The position numbers were made by a program, and so were the translations under genes. 64,000 nucleotides of DNA from Yamagishiella unicocca (taxonomy: Eukaryota; Chlorophyta; Chlorophyceae; Chlamydomonadales; Volvocaceae), in assembly GCA_003116995.1 (NCBI GenBank), contig BDSL01000163.1, forward strand, positions 62,001 to 126,000, in the 5' to 3' direction. Within the stretch, counting starts at the first letter, position 1, and the number at the start of each line of letters is the position of its first letter. Below the pieces are notes generated by a model. The model had not been told where the DNA came from. It did no database searches and saw only the letters and a program-made list of their open reading frames with translations. Below, in pieces: positions 11,217-23,400 of the stretch.

Positions 11217-12077
11217 TAGGCCCGTTTCTATGGGCCCGAAACCACGTTCTACGCGAGCTAAGTATTTATATGGAGATGCTCGTCCCACCGTAGCGTATAA
11301 ATTTCTTCTACGGAGCTACGGCCAGTTTGGCCCGTAGATCAGTAGAAAGGCGTAGGAACGGTTATGTCTGGAGCTAGTGGAGCGAGCATTTACCGCAAGT
11401 TATGCGTTCCCTGGACCACTGAAACACGCGGGCTTTTCTGTTGGTAAAATTATTCAGCGCGCGTCTTCAGAGGAAGGAATTGCGCACTCCCGAAGGCCAT
11501 TTTCAGACATCTTGATGTCCGTGATAATACTAGAAGATATGAGGCCATAATACAGTAACCTTTTATGCCCGACTGCATATGCAAGCCATCGGACAACCAC
11601 GAACTTCTTTGGGCACCCGTCGCAAAACGACCAACATCCTTCTGGCGTTGTCAGCAATAAGTCCAATATTGATATATCGACGGTAAATGAGCTTGCTAGC
11701 CGGGCAGGGACGCCAAATGTCGACCCGCGCATGGCCTCGTTTGGGCTGCCGCCGCTCAGGAAGCGAGGGTGACGGTATGTCGCAACAATACAGACAATGA
11801 AGTTTGTATTGTTGCAAAGCGATAAGTAAGGCGACGGCCTGCTGGTTTATGGATGCCATATTGAAAGTGACTTCGCTGTGAGGTGCCAATAGCGCCAAGG
11901 GACTGTTCTTATTTCCGAATGTATTTGTCGAAGGTTATATATACCAATTGCTCAAGAAATCTCTTGGTTCCGGTCTGGTTCCTGGAGGTCCATGGAAACA
12001 GCGCTTGTACGGTTCCTACGCGCTTCCTACGTACGAAGTAGAAGCGGCCGAAACCAAAAAGCATAGAAATGGGCCTA
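11217..12077. mobile_element. 861-bp terminal-inverted-repeat DNA element, probably non-autonomous
   Basis: The ends are TAGGCCCGTTTCTATG on the left and CATAGAAATGGGCCTA on the right: 16-bp inverted repeats with one mismatch. The element sits inside the 29-bp array: the left flank ends GTGTAA and the right flank resumes ATGGTTAC, so removing it with one A restores an uninterrupted unit (GTGTAATGGTTAC). The target duplication is therefore short, A or TAA depending on where the end is drawn. A TAA duplication would fit PIF/Harbinger elements, but the family is not proven. Subterminal words such as CTACGCGAGC, GTAGGAACGG and CGGTTCCTACGCG point to further inverted structure. The longest internal frame (minus strand, about 111 codons, 11563-11898) has no motif I can recognise, so a deletion derivative is the best guess. 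Confidence 0.75.
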
Positions 12078-12193
12078 ATGGTTACAGTGGGTTCCAGACC
12101 AGTGTAACGGTTACAGTGGGTTCCAGACCAGTGTAACGGTTTCAGTGGGTTCCAGACCAGTGTAACGGTTTCAGTGGGTTCCAGACCAGTGTG
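12078..12193 (+). repeat. 29-bp tandem array, right part (about 4 copies)
   Basis: This is the continuation of the array at 11010-11216 after the inserted element. The last two copies carry a variant (GTAACGGTTTCAG in place of GTAACGGTTACAG), which suggests local homogenisation. Confidence 0.95.
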
Positions 12194-14825
12194 TATTGTC
12201 GTATCCGGACTAATCCCGGAGTTATTCCCGAGTAATCCCGGATGGGAGTTATCATTTTATGATTTCCAGGATTTTACACTGACGGCGAGTCCATCACGGC
12301 GGTACACTCCCGTCCCACTTGTAATCTGCATTCCAGTACACCCGACTACAACCCTGCAACCCCCCAGCAGCTTTTCGTTCCCTCCTTGCTGGGGATGGGG
12401 ATGCTCCTTGCTGGGGATGGGGATGCTCCTTGCTGGGGGTGCGTTTCACAATCCCGCACCTGCGCACCGCCACACACACCCAGGCCGTCGACCCAATCCT
12501 GATTTCAAGCGCTCCGCCCAGCTCCCTAAGCCCGCACGTCGTTACCTATTTGGCTGAGCCCCACAGCGTCTTGGTCCATTGTCTGTTTGAAGCGTGCCAC
12601 CGCAATTGAGAGAAAGGGACAGCAAAGCCATGAACACAGAAGGCACGGGGTCGATCGGTGGCCTGCACAGCTCATGCGATGCCTCCGATGCAGGGTGGAC
12701 GTGCGCGCCTCAGCAGCAGTACTTGTTACAGAAGGCAGGATCACCCGGGCACATCGCCGGACACTGAAGGAGACGAAAGTGCCTTGTTGTCGACAGAATG
12801 AAGATAGCTGACCAGGAGTACGGCACCCTCGTGTGCCGTACCGGATGACCAGGGGAATGCTGACGTCACTCCACGGGGTCGTCGAGATGCAGCCAACCAA
12901 CCAACGGAATGTCGGTAAGGCAAGATGAGCGCGCGCCCGTCATGTATGTGCGAGGAATGTGAGGAAGCTTGTTTACATCAGTTTTTCCTCCAAGCAGTTT
13001 CATGCGCATGGCAATAGTATGAAAATACCCCCACCCTCTCTTCTAGCGGTCGTATGTATATATGTGGATGTGGATGTGGAGTCTCAAATGTACGGTAAGA
13101 GCCGCTCCTCACGACAGGTAAGGCGCACGGGGCAACATACATCGCTAGCGAGCGCACCTCTTCAAGGGTCAACTTCCAGCCAGCGCGCATCAATACGTAC
13201 ACAAGCATGGATGGTAACAGTAACTACTAGTATAGTAACTGTCGGACATCGTCACTAGTAGCCGTTTCTTCTGGGAGGGAGCAGGCGGACCCATCGCTGC
13301 CGAGCCCTGCCGACCAGAGCCCTACAAGACGTCACCGCCACTGCCATCCCTATCCGCAAACGCAGCAGTCAACCCAAATCACGACAACAAAAACTCCCAA
13401 GTACTTTAAGCTATTCAGATCCTAGAAATTTAAAAGTGACTGACCCAGTCATTGTTCACCTTTCCGGCGACGCGGACGGTGCGTTGTGTGGCTAAATAAA
13501 TACGGCACCGACAGATACCCAAAACGTACGTCATCAGCTAAGGGCAATGGAAAAGGGCAGAAAATATAGTGGGCGTGGTGCGTGATGGGATCAAAAGAGT
13601 CCTGCCCAGGACACGACGGTATATGTGTCGTACAGGTCAGCGTCAGCGACAACCTGCTCGCATCTAGGTTTTTTAAATGTGACGTCCTTCCATCAATCCC
13701 TCCCTCCCTCCCTCCCTCCCACCCTCAGCAGCACAAACACCGGTGGCACAAACGCCGGTAAAAATCACTTTGCACCCAGCGAAATGGCTCTGCAACCAGG
13801 GATTGTACGACTGGCGTAAAGTACGCGCCGAGTGCAGGGTGCGGCATCACCTGAGCGGCCCCAACACCCGCCGGCGGGGTTGGCGGAGCTGCGCTGATGA
13901 GCTGGCGTCTGGAACATCGCGGCGCTCCCTCACAGCGATGCCGATGGTTATCGTTTGTGTCGGGTGTAGTTGGGTAGGAGGCACGCCACGCTCTACGCCC
14001 GCAGCGCCTCATTATTCGTGTACGGCGTACGACTAGGCATGACCAGACGTGCGTGGCGGCCATGAACGGGGTTCCCCGCTGACGAGGCCGAGGCTGCGGG
14101 AAGCAACAAAACACCTCCCATGCCGCAACCCATCCTGCCCGCCTGCGCTGCCGCCCCCCTCCAGTGCTTGCATCGGGCCCCTCCCTGCCGCTGGTGGCTG
14201 GTGGCCTGCCGCGCCAACCCGGGGGCCTCCCCTAATCGCCTCCTCCGTGCCCTGCCCGCCGCACCCACCCCGGGGGCTCCCGCCGATCCTCTCACGCACG
14301 CGATCACTGGATGGCTCAGCTCGCCCCGGGGGTCCACGTCTGAAGACATGTGGACAGTGTGAGGACGTCGTGCCAGCTCTTGCCTCTTGGCTCTTGCAGT
14401 ATTTGGGAGCCGCAACCACCACCTGGCTCGCCCTGCGTGTGTACTTTTTCGGACCGGGGGCAGCCTCCTCTCTTCCGCCTGCATGCGGCACGCAGAGCAC
14501 TGCGCCCCCGGGGGACAAACACCACCATCGCCAAGCAGCCGCTTCAGTTCTGTACGCTTCACCTCGCGCGCTTGTGTCGTGAGAACAACCAAACAGCCAA
14601 CCAACCAACCAACCAACAGGGGACACCGTAGGACATAAAAACCAACGACTGCGTTGCTCCCGACCCCGCCCCCCCCCCCCGCCACAAACGCGTTTCCCAT
14701 GTCGTCGTGTCACCGGGTCTTCTCGCCCTGCCCCTGCCACCACACACACACACACATACAAGTGACAGCTCCTTGCCCCACCAGCGCCAACCTCGAGTTC
14801 CGAGTTCACAACCTCGAGTTCCGAG
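12194..14825. other. Intergenic with small tandem repeats, no gene recognised
   Basis: There is a 24-bp unit repeated about 2.3 times at 12388-12440 (CCTTGCTGGGGATGGGGATG), a CTCC run near 13695-13730, an ACCA run near 14588-14616 and a family C repeat near 14696-14722. Open frames on both strands between 14033 and 14809 overlap one another and have no domain or codon bias I would trust. Confidence 0.5.
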
Positions 14826-17800
14826 TTACGAGTAACTCATTGCAAAGTCGTCCGCCTGCCGATCGTTGTAGTCGGCAGCGTGGTACCTGCCGCCTCCGCC
14901 GCCGTTGTAGTCGTTGACGTCATCCGCGTCGTACTGGTTGCGGTTACGGTTGTTATGGTTGTTGTTGGCGGTGTAGCCGTTGCCCCCCCCAACCGAGCTG
15001 TAGTCGTCGCTGTCTTCCACGTACGTCTCACGGCCATGCAAGCTATGCATGTTACCAGGCCCGTCGTCCTCCAGCGCCGAAAGGTCCAGGCTCGAAAAAT
15101 CGAGGTCCAGGGGGGGTATGCTGAAATCCAGGGTCTGGATCTCCTGCCGCAACCTCTCCAGCCCCAGGCCGCTGGTGTTGAGATCCGAATCCGGCTCCAG
15201 GAGGGGCCCCAGGTCGGAGGGATCCAGCGTGTCGCAGATGCCGTCGGAAGGGAAGGCGCGCATCACCTGCGGGGGGAAGGCGGTTGGGAGGTACGGCAAG
15301 GCGGTTGGGAGGTGCGGCAAGGCGGTTGGGAGGTACGACAGGGCGGTTGGGAGGTACGGCTAGGTAAGGCAGCTGGGTGGGTTTATTTGGCGGTCTCTCC
15401 GCAACCCCGTCCTCTTCTCCGGGCCGCCGTCACCGGCCCCTAGCCCCCTGACCCCCCTCCCCCTTCTCGAAACGTCTATTCCACACGGTTTCTCTCGCAT
15501 CCACGGGTCTTCCTCGCAACATCCTTCCTACGCTCTTCCCCCTGTCTCCCCTCCCAGGTTTTTACGCCCCCCCCCCGTCTCCCCTCCCCTCCCACGCTCC
15601 CAGGGTTTTACGCCTCCCCCTGCCCCACCTGTGTGCTCATGTCCTGGATCATGTCCTCAATCATATCCTCCACGGACGTGACCCGCCGCAGCGCATTGAC
15701 GAAACCCGCATCGGACTCGCCGCCGTCGCCGTCGACCCCCGGGACCACACCCAGGGCGGCAGCGCCCTCCATACCCTGCAGGGGCAGCAACAAGAGGTGA
15801 GGTGTTGTGGGTCGGACCAGATCGGACCAGATCGGACCAAATCGGACCAAATCACACCAGATCGTATCAGATTGGATCAGACCAGGTGAGGTGGAGTGGG
15901 GTCAGTTCAGGTCGGGCCCTCCAGCCCCCGCCAAGCTCCCTCCCCCCTCCCCCCTCCCCCGGGTATTTCATGCAACATCCCCTACCGCGGGCCCCCCTCC
16001 CCTACCCCTCCCTACAAACGCTACATTTCCCCAGTCGCGTTATCGAGTCTATTTTTGAAATCTCCCACCTGCAGCATCCTGGTCACATCGGGAGCTGAGG
16101 TGGGCAGCGGCGGCAGCTGGTCCGCCCCCCCGCCCGCGTCGCCCCCGCCTTCAGCCGCCAGCGCGGCCTGCGCCTCAATGAGGTCCTTGACGACCTTGGA
16201 GTGGCCACTCACCACCGCCGACAGATACTCCTGCGCGGGGGTTTCAGGGTTTTAGGGCTTTAGGGTTTGGGGTTTTGGGGGATGTTGGTGGGTTTGGAAA
16301 TGTTGGTTTTGCGGGGCGCCAACTGATCTGGCGGTCAGGTCAACACACATGCGCTACACGCAATCGACGCTCCTTCAGGCGCCCATTCCCCGGCTGCTCC
16401 CAAACGCGATGACTCACCCAACTGCCCAACGCAATCTCCACCCGCTTTGTTTGCTGCTTCGTAAGCTCAACGATCAACTTGCTGCCCTCCCCCCTTACCC
16501 CGCAACCCGGCACCGTCCCGGACCTAACCATTGTAACCCTCCCCGCCCGCCCCTTCTCCCTCCCCGCCCGCCCCTTCTGCCCCCTCCCCGCCCGCCCCGT
16601 CTGCCCCCTCCCCGCCCGCCCATTCTGCCCCCTCCCTGCCCGCCCCTTCTGCCCCTCCCTCCCTGCCCGGCCCCCCCACCTGCATCTGCTGCCTGGCCTG
16701 CCCCATGCGGCGGACCAGGTCCTCCTCCGCGACGGCAAACGCCTGCTGCAGCGCCGCCAGCGTGCGGGCGGTGCTCGCGGCCGTGTTGGCCGACCCGCGG
16801 GTCACCTCCGCTTGCATCTGACCCACAATGCGCAGCAGCTGGTCGTGCTTGTCGTTCTGCAGCAGATCCTCCGCCCGATCCGCCACCGCCATCTTGGCTC
16901 TGAGGGGGTGAGGCGCGTGTGTGTGTATGCGTGTGTGTATGTGTATGTGTTTGTGTATGTGTGTATATGTGTGTGTATTGGGGGGGATATGACAGGTGAG
17001 ACAACCGACGCACCGACAGAGGAGAGGCGCCACCACTCAGCGGAAACACGTCCACTTCATCCCTCCCTCTCATACGTCCTCACCACGCGTCTTCTTCACC
17101 GCCAACCCCAACTCGGCCCCCTCCCCCTTCCCCCCTCCTGCCCCCCGTCCCCTCCCACCCCAGCCCTACGACCTTCCTCTCAAATCCCCCTCCCCCGCCC
17201 TCCCCTCCGCCCCGCCCCCCCGCCCCCCGCCCTCCCCCTTTGTATCCTCACCCCAGTTCTCCAGCATGCATTTTAACCTCTGTCCTAAACGGTTTTTCCT
17301 CGCATCCACGGGTCTTCCTCAACCTCCCCCTTCCCCGCCCCTACCTGGTCGCCACCTCGCACGCCTGCCTGGACAGCTCCTGCTGCATCCTGCCTATCGC
17401 CGCCCGCACCCCGTCCATGTTGACCAGGCTGGTGCCCCGCCGCTGCTGGCTCTCGATCTTGCGGACAGCCGCGTCCGACCCCTCCATCAGCTCCTGCCGC
17501 AGAGCCGCCAGCTGCTGCGTCACCACGCTCATGCGCTGGTTGAGAGCCACCCTCAGGGCGGGGGGGCGGCCCGCCAGCAGCCGCTGCCTGCGGGCCCAGG
17601 TGGCGTCCACCTTGCGCTGTGGGGGGGGGGGGGGGCGAGGGAGGGGGTGGTATAAAATCCGAGGGCCGAGGGGTTCGAGGACGACCCGTGGATGCCCGGA
17701 AAAACCGTTTAGAACAGACGTTTTGAGATGCATGCTGGAGAACTGGGTTGGGATACTAAAGCTCAGGGAGGGGGGGTGGCGAGAAGGTTCCCGGTTACAG

Positions 17801-20447
17801 ATGATATGAGGGGAGGGCAGAAACTATCGGTAGCTAGAGCGTGTGTGTGTGGGGGGGGTGTAAAGGATAATTCGCGAATCCACGGCCGACAAACAAAGGG
17901 CGGTGGGGGTTCGAGGAAGACCAGTGGAAGGGCGGTGGGGGTGGGAGGGCAAGGGTGCTTGGGGGGAGAAATTACGGAAATACCGGGTGGATTTGGCAGA
18001 GGAGATGGGGGTAGGGTGGGGTGGGGAGGGGCTGGGGAAGGGAGGGGGCCAAGGGCGAGGAAGCAGGCGGAGAGGATTGGTTTCGGAGGATCGACGAGGC
18101 CTGGCTGACCCCCCCCCCTGGTCTCACCTCCAGCGCCGCCAGTCGGCTGCTGTTGTCCGTCTTCTTGGTGTCGATGTCCTTGATCTTCCTGGCAGCGGAC
18201 TTGCGCATCTCCATGATGATGTTCTCCACCTCGGAAGAACACTGTGGGGAGAAAGGGGGGGAGGGGGGAGCCGCAGGATGGCGGGGGAAGGGTTTTAGGG
18301 TTTCGGAGCGTCTGCGGAGTCACGGAGGCTTACCTGTCGCTGTCGATTTGACGAAACCGAACACACTCAATTCACTGCGCGGTGCCATTCCCACCCCGTT
18401 GCCCCCGCCATCCCCCCCCCTTCCCCCGGCGGAGTAACCGGTTCCTTCGGGTAACCCCTCCCCCCCACGGCGAGACCAAGAACCACGGCTCCCCCACCAA
18501 TACACCTCCTGTCGTGCCCCCGCCTGTCCCCCGCCAGGCTGTCAACACGGAGGTGGACCTGCGCGTCCAGCTCCCTTCCCACCTCATCGACCTCCATTCC
18601 AAACCCTAACCCATCCCACCGACCTCCATTTCCAACCCTAACCCATCCCATCGACCGCCATTCCAAACCCTAACACCCTAAACCAAGGCCTCACCCAAAC
18701 CCTGAACCCAAACCCGACACCCGTGGTGGCTCCCGCCCCAAGCTCCCCCCCTCTCCCCCCCCCTCCCCCCTTCCTCACCTTGGCCTCCGCCCTCCGCTGC
18801 GCCGCCGCCAGCCCCGCCAGCTTCCGGTCCAGCAGCGCCTCCACCCTGCCCGCCTGCGCGTCCCTCCGCGCCAGCACGCTGCGGAGCACCGAGTCCCGGG
18901 AGGCGGTCAGGCGGGTGGTGGCGGCCATGAGCTTCACCTGCGCGTCGGTGCCGTCGCGAATGCGAGAAGAAACCTGCGGGGGGGGAGCGGGGGGGGGAGC
19001 GGGGGGGAGAAGCGGGGGGAGTGTGTATGTGGGTTTGTGTGTTTGTGTGTATCGCGCGTGTGGCGCGCGGCTGTTTTGTACGGCAGGAGGCGTGTGCGAT
19101 GGGGTGTGTACTGCGGGGGGGGGGGGTGAGGAAGACCCGTGGCGGAGGGGGGGGAGGCGGCAGGGGTCCAGGTTCCCGGGGTTATGCGGGTACGAACTCA
19201 CCGGTACGCATTAGCCCTGGAGCCTGGACCAGCATAACCCCCCGCAAAACACACACACACACAAACACAAACACATGGAAACACACGGAAACACACGGAA
19301 ACACATGGAAACACATGGAAACACATGGAAACACATGGAAACAGGTCATCTCCCCCTTCGGGGTAGTGGGAGCAGTGGATGGACGGTTAGCGTCCGAGCT
19401 GGTGTCGGCACACTGTAACACACACACACACACACACACACACCCGCGCCCACCTGCTCCTTCTTCGCCGCCAGCGCCCCCTCGAGGCCCTCCATCCGCT
19501 CCCTGCAGGTGCCGTAGAAGGCGCCCATCCGATCATGCGCCGCCTGCAGCTCCCCCAGTGCGCGCGTCTTGGCGGCCAGGTAGCGGCGCATGCGAGTCAC
19601 GTCGGCGGCAGCCAGGGGCGGGTCCGCCGCCTGAGCCTCCGCCGCCGCGGCCTCCAGCTCCCGGACCAGCCCCTGCGCCTCACCCAGCCGCACCGCCGCC
19701 TGCTCCGCCAGGCGGGAGCTCACCTGCAAGCCGTGGGAGGAGGATGGGGGGTTGGGTTTATTTTTAGGGTTTTAGGTTTTTAGGAATTAGGAAGGGGGGA
19801 GGGAGAGGAGGGGTAAAAACACATGGGGCTAAAATGCGCGCATTACTGCACCCGTCCCACAGCCACGAGGACGAGGACAAGACACTCTTCCCCCCTGCCC
19901 CGTCCCCCTCCCCAGCAGCATCCTTCCTTCGCCGGTTGACGGTTTCCTCCTATTTCTCTCCCTCCCCTTTCCCGCCCCCCCTCCCCCCCCCTTTCCCGGC
20001 CCCCCAGCATGCATCTCGAGACGTCTGCCCTAAGCGGTGTTTCTCGCATCCACGGCTCTTTTTCGACCCTCCCCCCTTCTTTCCCGCCCCCACCTGCGCC
20101 GCTGCGCCCAACGCCGCCGCGCCTCCCGCCTCCGCCCTCGGCTCCGTCACCCCCTTGAGCAGCTCCGGCAGCCCAAGCGACGCCTCCAGCAGCGCCAGCC
20201 TGCCGCCGTGCAGCGCCCCGAGCTGCACCTCCTGCCGGCACGACTCCAGCCCGCCCTCCCCATTACTGGCGCCCCGCAGCAGCTGGTGCAGCATGGGCTT
20301 GTCGTCCATGCGTGCCGCCAGGTACACAGCACTGCCCCTCCGAGCCATACCCGAGGGGAAGGTCCCCAGGCAGCGCCGGCTAGGATCCGCGGAACCGGAG
20401 GCGGACGCAGAGGCGGACTTGACGGAGGAGCTGTCGTCGTCGGCGGC

Positions 20448-20481
<34 letters not shown>

Positions 20482-23400
20482 GGCGGCGCGTCGGCGTCCG
20501 CCGCCGCTGGCGCGGCGCCGGCGGCGAGCAGCAGCTGCGCTGCCACCGAGTCCCCCGCCCGCACCGCCAGCATCAACGCGCTGTCGCCGGCGTGGGTGCG
20601 GTGGGAGTTGATCCGGCGGTCGCCGTACGCGTCCAGCAGCCGTGCCAGGCAGCTGCTGTCCGCCAGGCGCTGCCGCGCCAGCACCGCGTGGTCGGTGGCG
20701 GTGAGGCCGGAGACGTCCTCGGCGTCTACTCGGGCGCCCATGGCCAGCAGGGCCTCCAGCAGCGGCAGGTGGCCCTTGGTGGCGGCCTGAGTGGGGGGGT
20801 CGGGGCGGGGGGGGGGGGCAGAAGACCGGTTACATGACAGGGACAGGTCGACAGGATAGTTGGCGCATGGTCGTCGGACACCGGGGGTTTCGAGGAAGAC
20901 CGGGGGGGGGGGCATGGTTACGCGACATGGGAATCATAGCTGTTATGTTTTGGGAGGGAGGGGGAGGGCCTCACGAGGAAGGGTTGGGATGCGGTGTATC
21001 GCGACAACATTAAACCCTAACACCCGTATCTTCCGCGTTACGATCATCTGCCGCCACATCATTGTCACTGTCCTTCCCCTCTACACTACAGGGTTTTTTT
21101 AGGTACACGGGTTTTCCTCCCCCCGCCCTCACACACCTGGGGGCTCGTGCCCTCCGTTTCCTGTGTCGTGTAACCGGCTCTTCCCACCCCCCACCCCACC
21201 CCACCCCACTCCCCACCTGCATCAGCAGCGATTGCCCGCCCGTCGCCGCATCCGCCTGGTAGTTGACGTCGGCGCCAGCCTTGACCAGCGCCGCCGCCGC
21301 ATCCGCCGCCGCCTTCCCAGGAGACCCCAGCTTCGACGCCGCCAGGCTCGACAGATCCGACAGCAGCTGCCCAGTCAGCTCGCCGCCGCCGCCGCCGGCC
21401 GCCGCCGCCGCCGGCGCGACGGCGGCGGCGGCGCCGCTGCTGTTGCACTGCTGCGCCGCATCCACGAGCGCACATAGGGCCCGCGTGGCCTCCGCCGCGC
21501 TGATCCGATCTCCCGAGATCCACCGCCGTACGACGCCCACATTGCCCGACCGCAGTGCCGGCAACACCTCGCCCTCCCAGCTCATGTACACATGCACGCG
21601 AGACGACAGGAACGCCGCCAGCGCCTCGTAACGCGGCGGGTCGGCGGCGCCGACGCCGGCGAGGGCCTCGCCCGCGCCCGGCGGCGGCGGCAGCGCCGCC
21701 GCCGCCGCGGCGGCCGCGCTGGCCTTGCACAGCCCCAGCGCCGCCGCCAGCTCCGCCTCGTACAGGCTGCCGCCGACGCCGACGTCGGCGTCGAGCGCCA
21801 TCTTCGCGGCGCCCACTCGGCCGCCGCGGATGGCGCCCACTAACGCCTCGCGCCGCCGCGCCGCCATCTGCCCCGCAGTCGCCACGACGAGCGACCGTCG
21901 ACTGGCGGACGACGACACCCCAAGCAGCTGCGCCAGCGTCGTCAGCGCGCCGCATCGAGCGACCTCATGACAAACCGACCACAGCCCCGGCGGCGGCGGC
22001 GAAGCCGCCGCCGCCGCGGCAGCGCCGCCGCCGAGCAGCAGCTCCCTCGGCGCGGCGGGGGCGCCTGGCGGCGCGGGCGCGAAGGTGGCCCACGGGTCGG
22101 CGCCCGCGTCGCACAGCTGCTTTAGCGTGCGCTGCAGGTCCGCCAGCGCCGCCAGGAAGGCGGGCGTAAGGCCCTGGTCGTTCTTCATGCCCATCAGCTC
22201 GGTGCGGCCGTCGATCGCTAGGAGCGCCGCGATGCATTCCGCGGCGGCCGCCACGGCGGCGGCGTCCGTCATGCCGCCCAGGCTGTTGCTGCGCTCGCTG
22301 TGGCTGGGCCGCAGGACCACCGGCTGTACGACATCGGGGTCGTCGTCGTGTCTGCCGGCGGCGGCCGCCGCCGCCACCCGTACGGCGAAGAACAGGGCGT
22401 TCTCGCCGCCGGCATCGCGCCGGCACGCGTCCGCGCCGGCGGCGAGCAGCTGCCGTACGATGGCGGGCGCCGGCGCCAGCAGCGCCGCCAGCAGCGGACG
22501 CAGCGTCTTTATGCCGCGCGCGGCGGCGGCGGCTGCCGCTGCGCGGCCGTGTTCCGCCTCCTGCTGCACCTCCCAGCTGAGGTCCACGTCGGCTCCTCCC
22601 GCCAGCAGCGCCTTGAGTGTGCATGCGGCGCTGTCCTGCCACATGGGGGCGGACAGCCGCTCGGTGACCATCAGGGCGGCCAGCGCACGATCCACCTGGG
22701 GGCGGTTGTGGGTTGGCGGTTGGCGGTTGGGTGTTGGGGGGGTTTGAGCCAGGTCAACGGTCCAGGAGGAGGGGGGTCACGATGTGCGGAGTACCATTTG
22801 TGTGTGTATTGGGGGAGGTTGGGTCCATCAGGGGGGGGAGGTGTCCCGAGCCAAAACACAGGTCTCCAGCATTCACCCTCAAACTCGTGTCCAAACAATC
22901 CTACAACTATAGGTCGTCTTCCCCTCCCCTCCCCGCCCAACAGGGGTCACGCTCACCTCCACCGGCGGCGGCATGTCCCGCACCAGCCACTCCTCCACCA
23001 CGCCCGAGTCGAAGCGGCTCAGCGCCGGCAGCAGCTCGCGCTCCCACGACATGTAGATGTGCGCCCGGCGGGTGAGCAGCTCTTCTACGTGGCGCTGGTT
23101 TCGGGGCTGGGCCAGGCGGCAGGCGCCGATGGCGGCCTGCAGCTCGTCCCGCTGCAACCTGTCGTACGGAGCGGGCTTGTCCAAGACCTGCAGCGTCAGG
23201 CACGCCAGGGAGGGCCCCGTTAGTGGCGGTGAGGCACGCCAGGGAGGGTCCCAGTAGCGGCGGTGATGCCAGGTTCGGTGAGGCATGCGAGGTAAACCCG
23301 TGGGTCGGCACTCGGGCACTCGGTGGGGCCCGTCGGCGGCATAAGCGGTCCCCTTTCGACCGGTTTCCTCTCGTGCCCCTTTCTCAACCGACTCACACAC

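Noticed and set aside
11010..12193. CRISPR-like array with a 29-bp repeat
   Set aside because: The repeats are direct and contiguous without unique spacers, the genome is eukaryotic, and the single interruption is an inverted-repeat element.
18560..18592. Possible 33-nt coiled-coil microexon (VDEVGRELDAQ) in the ankyrin gene
   Set aside because: It would fit in frame between exons 18779-18973 and 18128-18241, but the donor (GTCCAC) and acceptor are poor and the stretch overlaps a tandem repeat.
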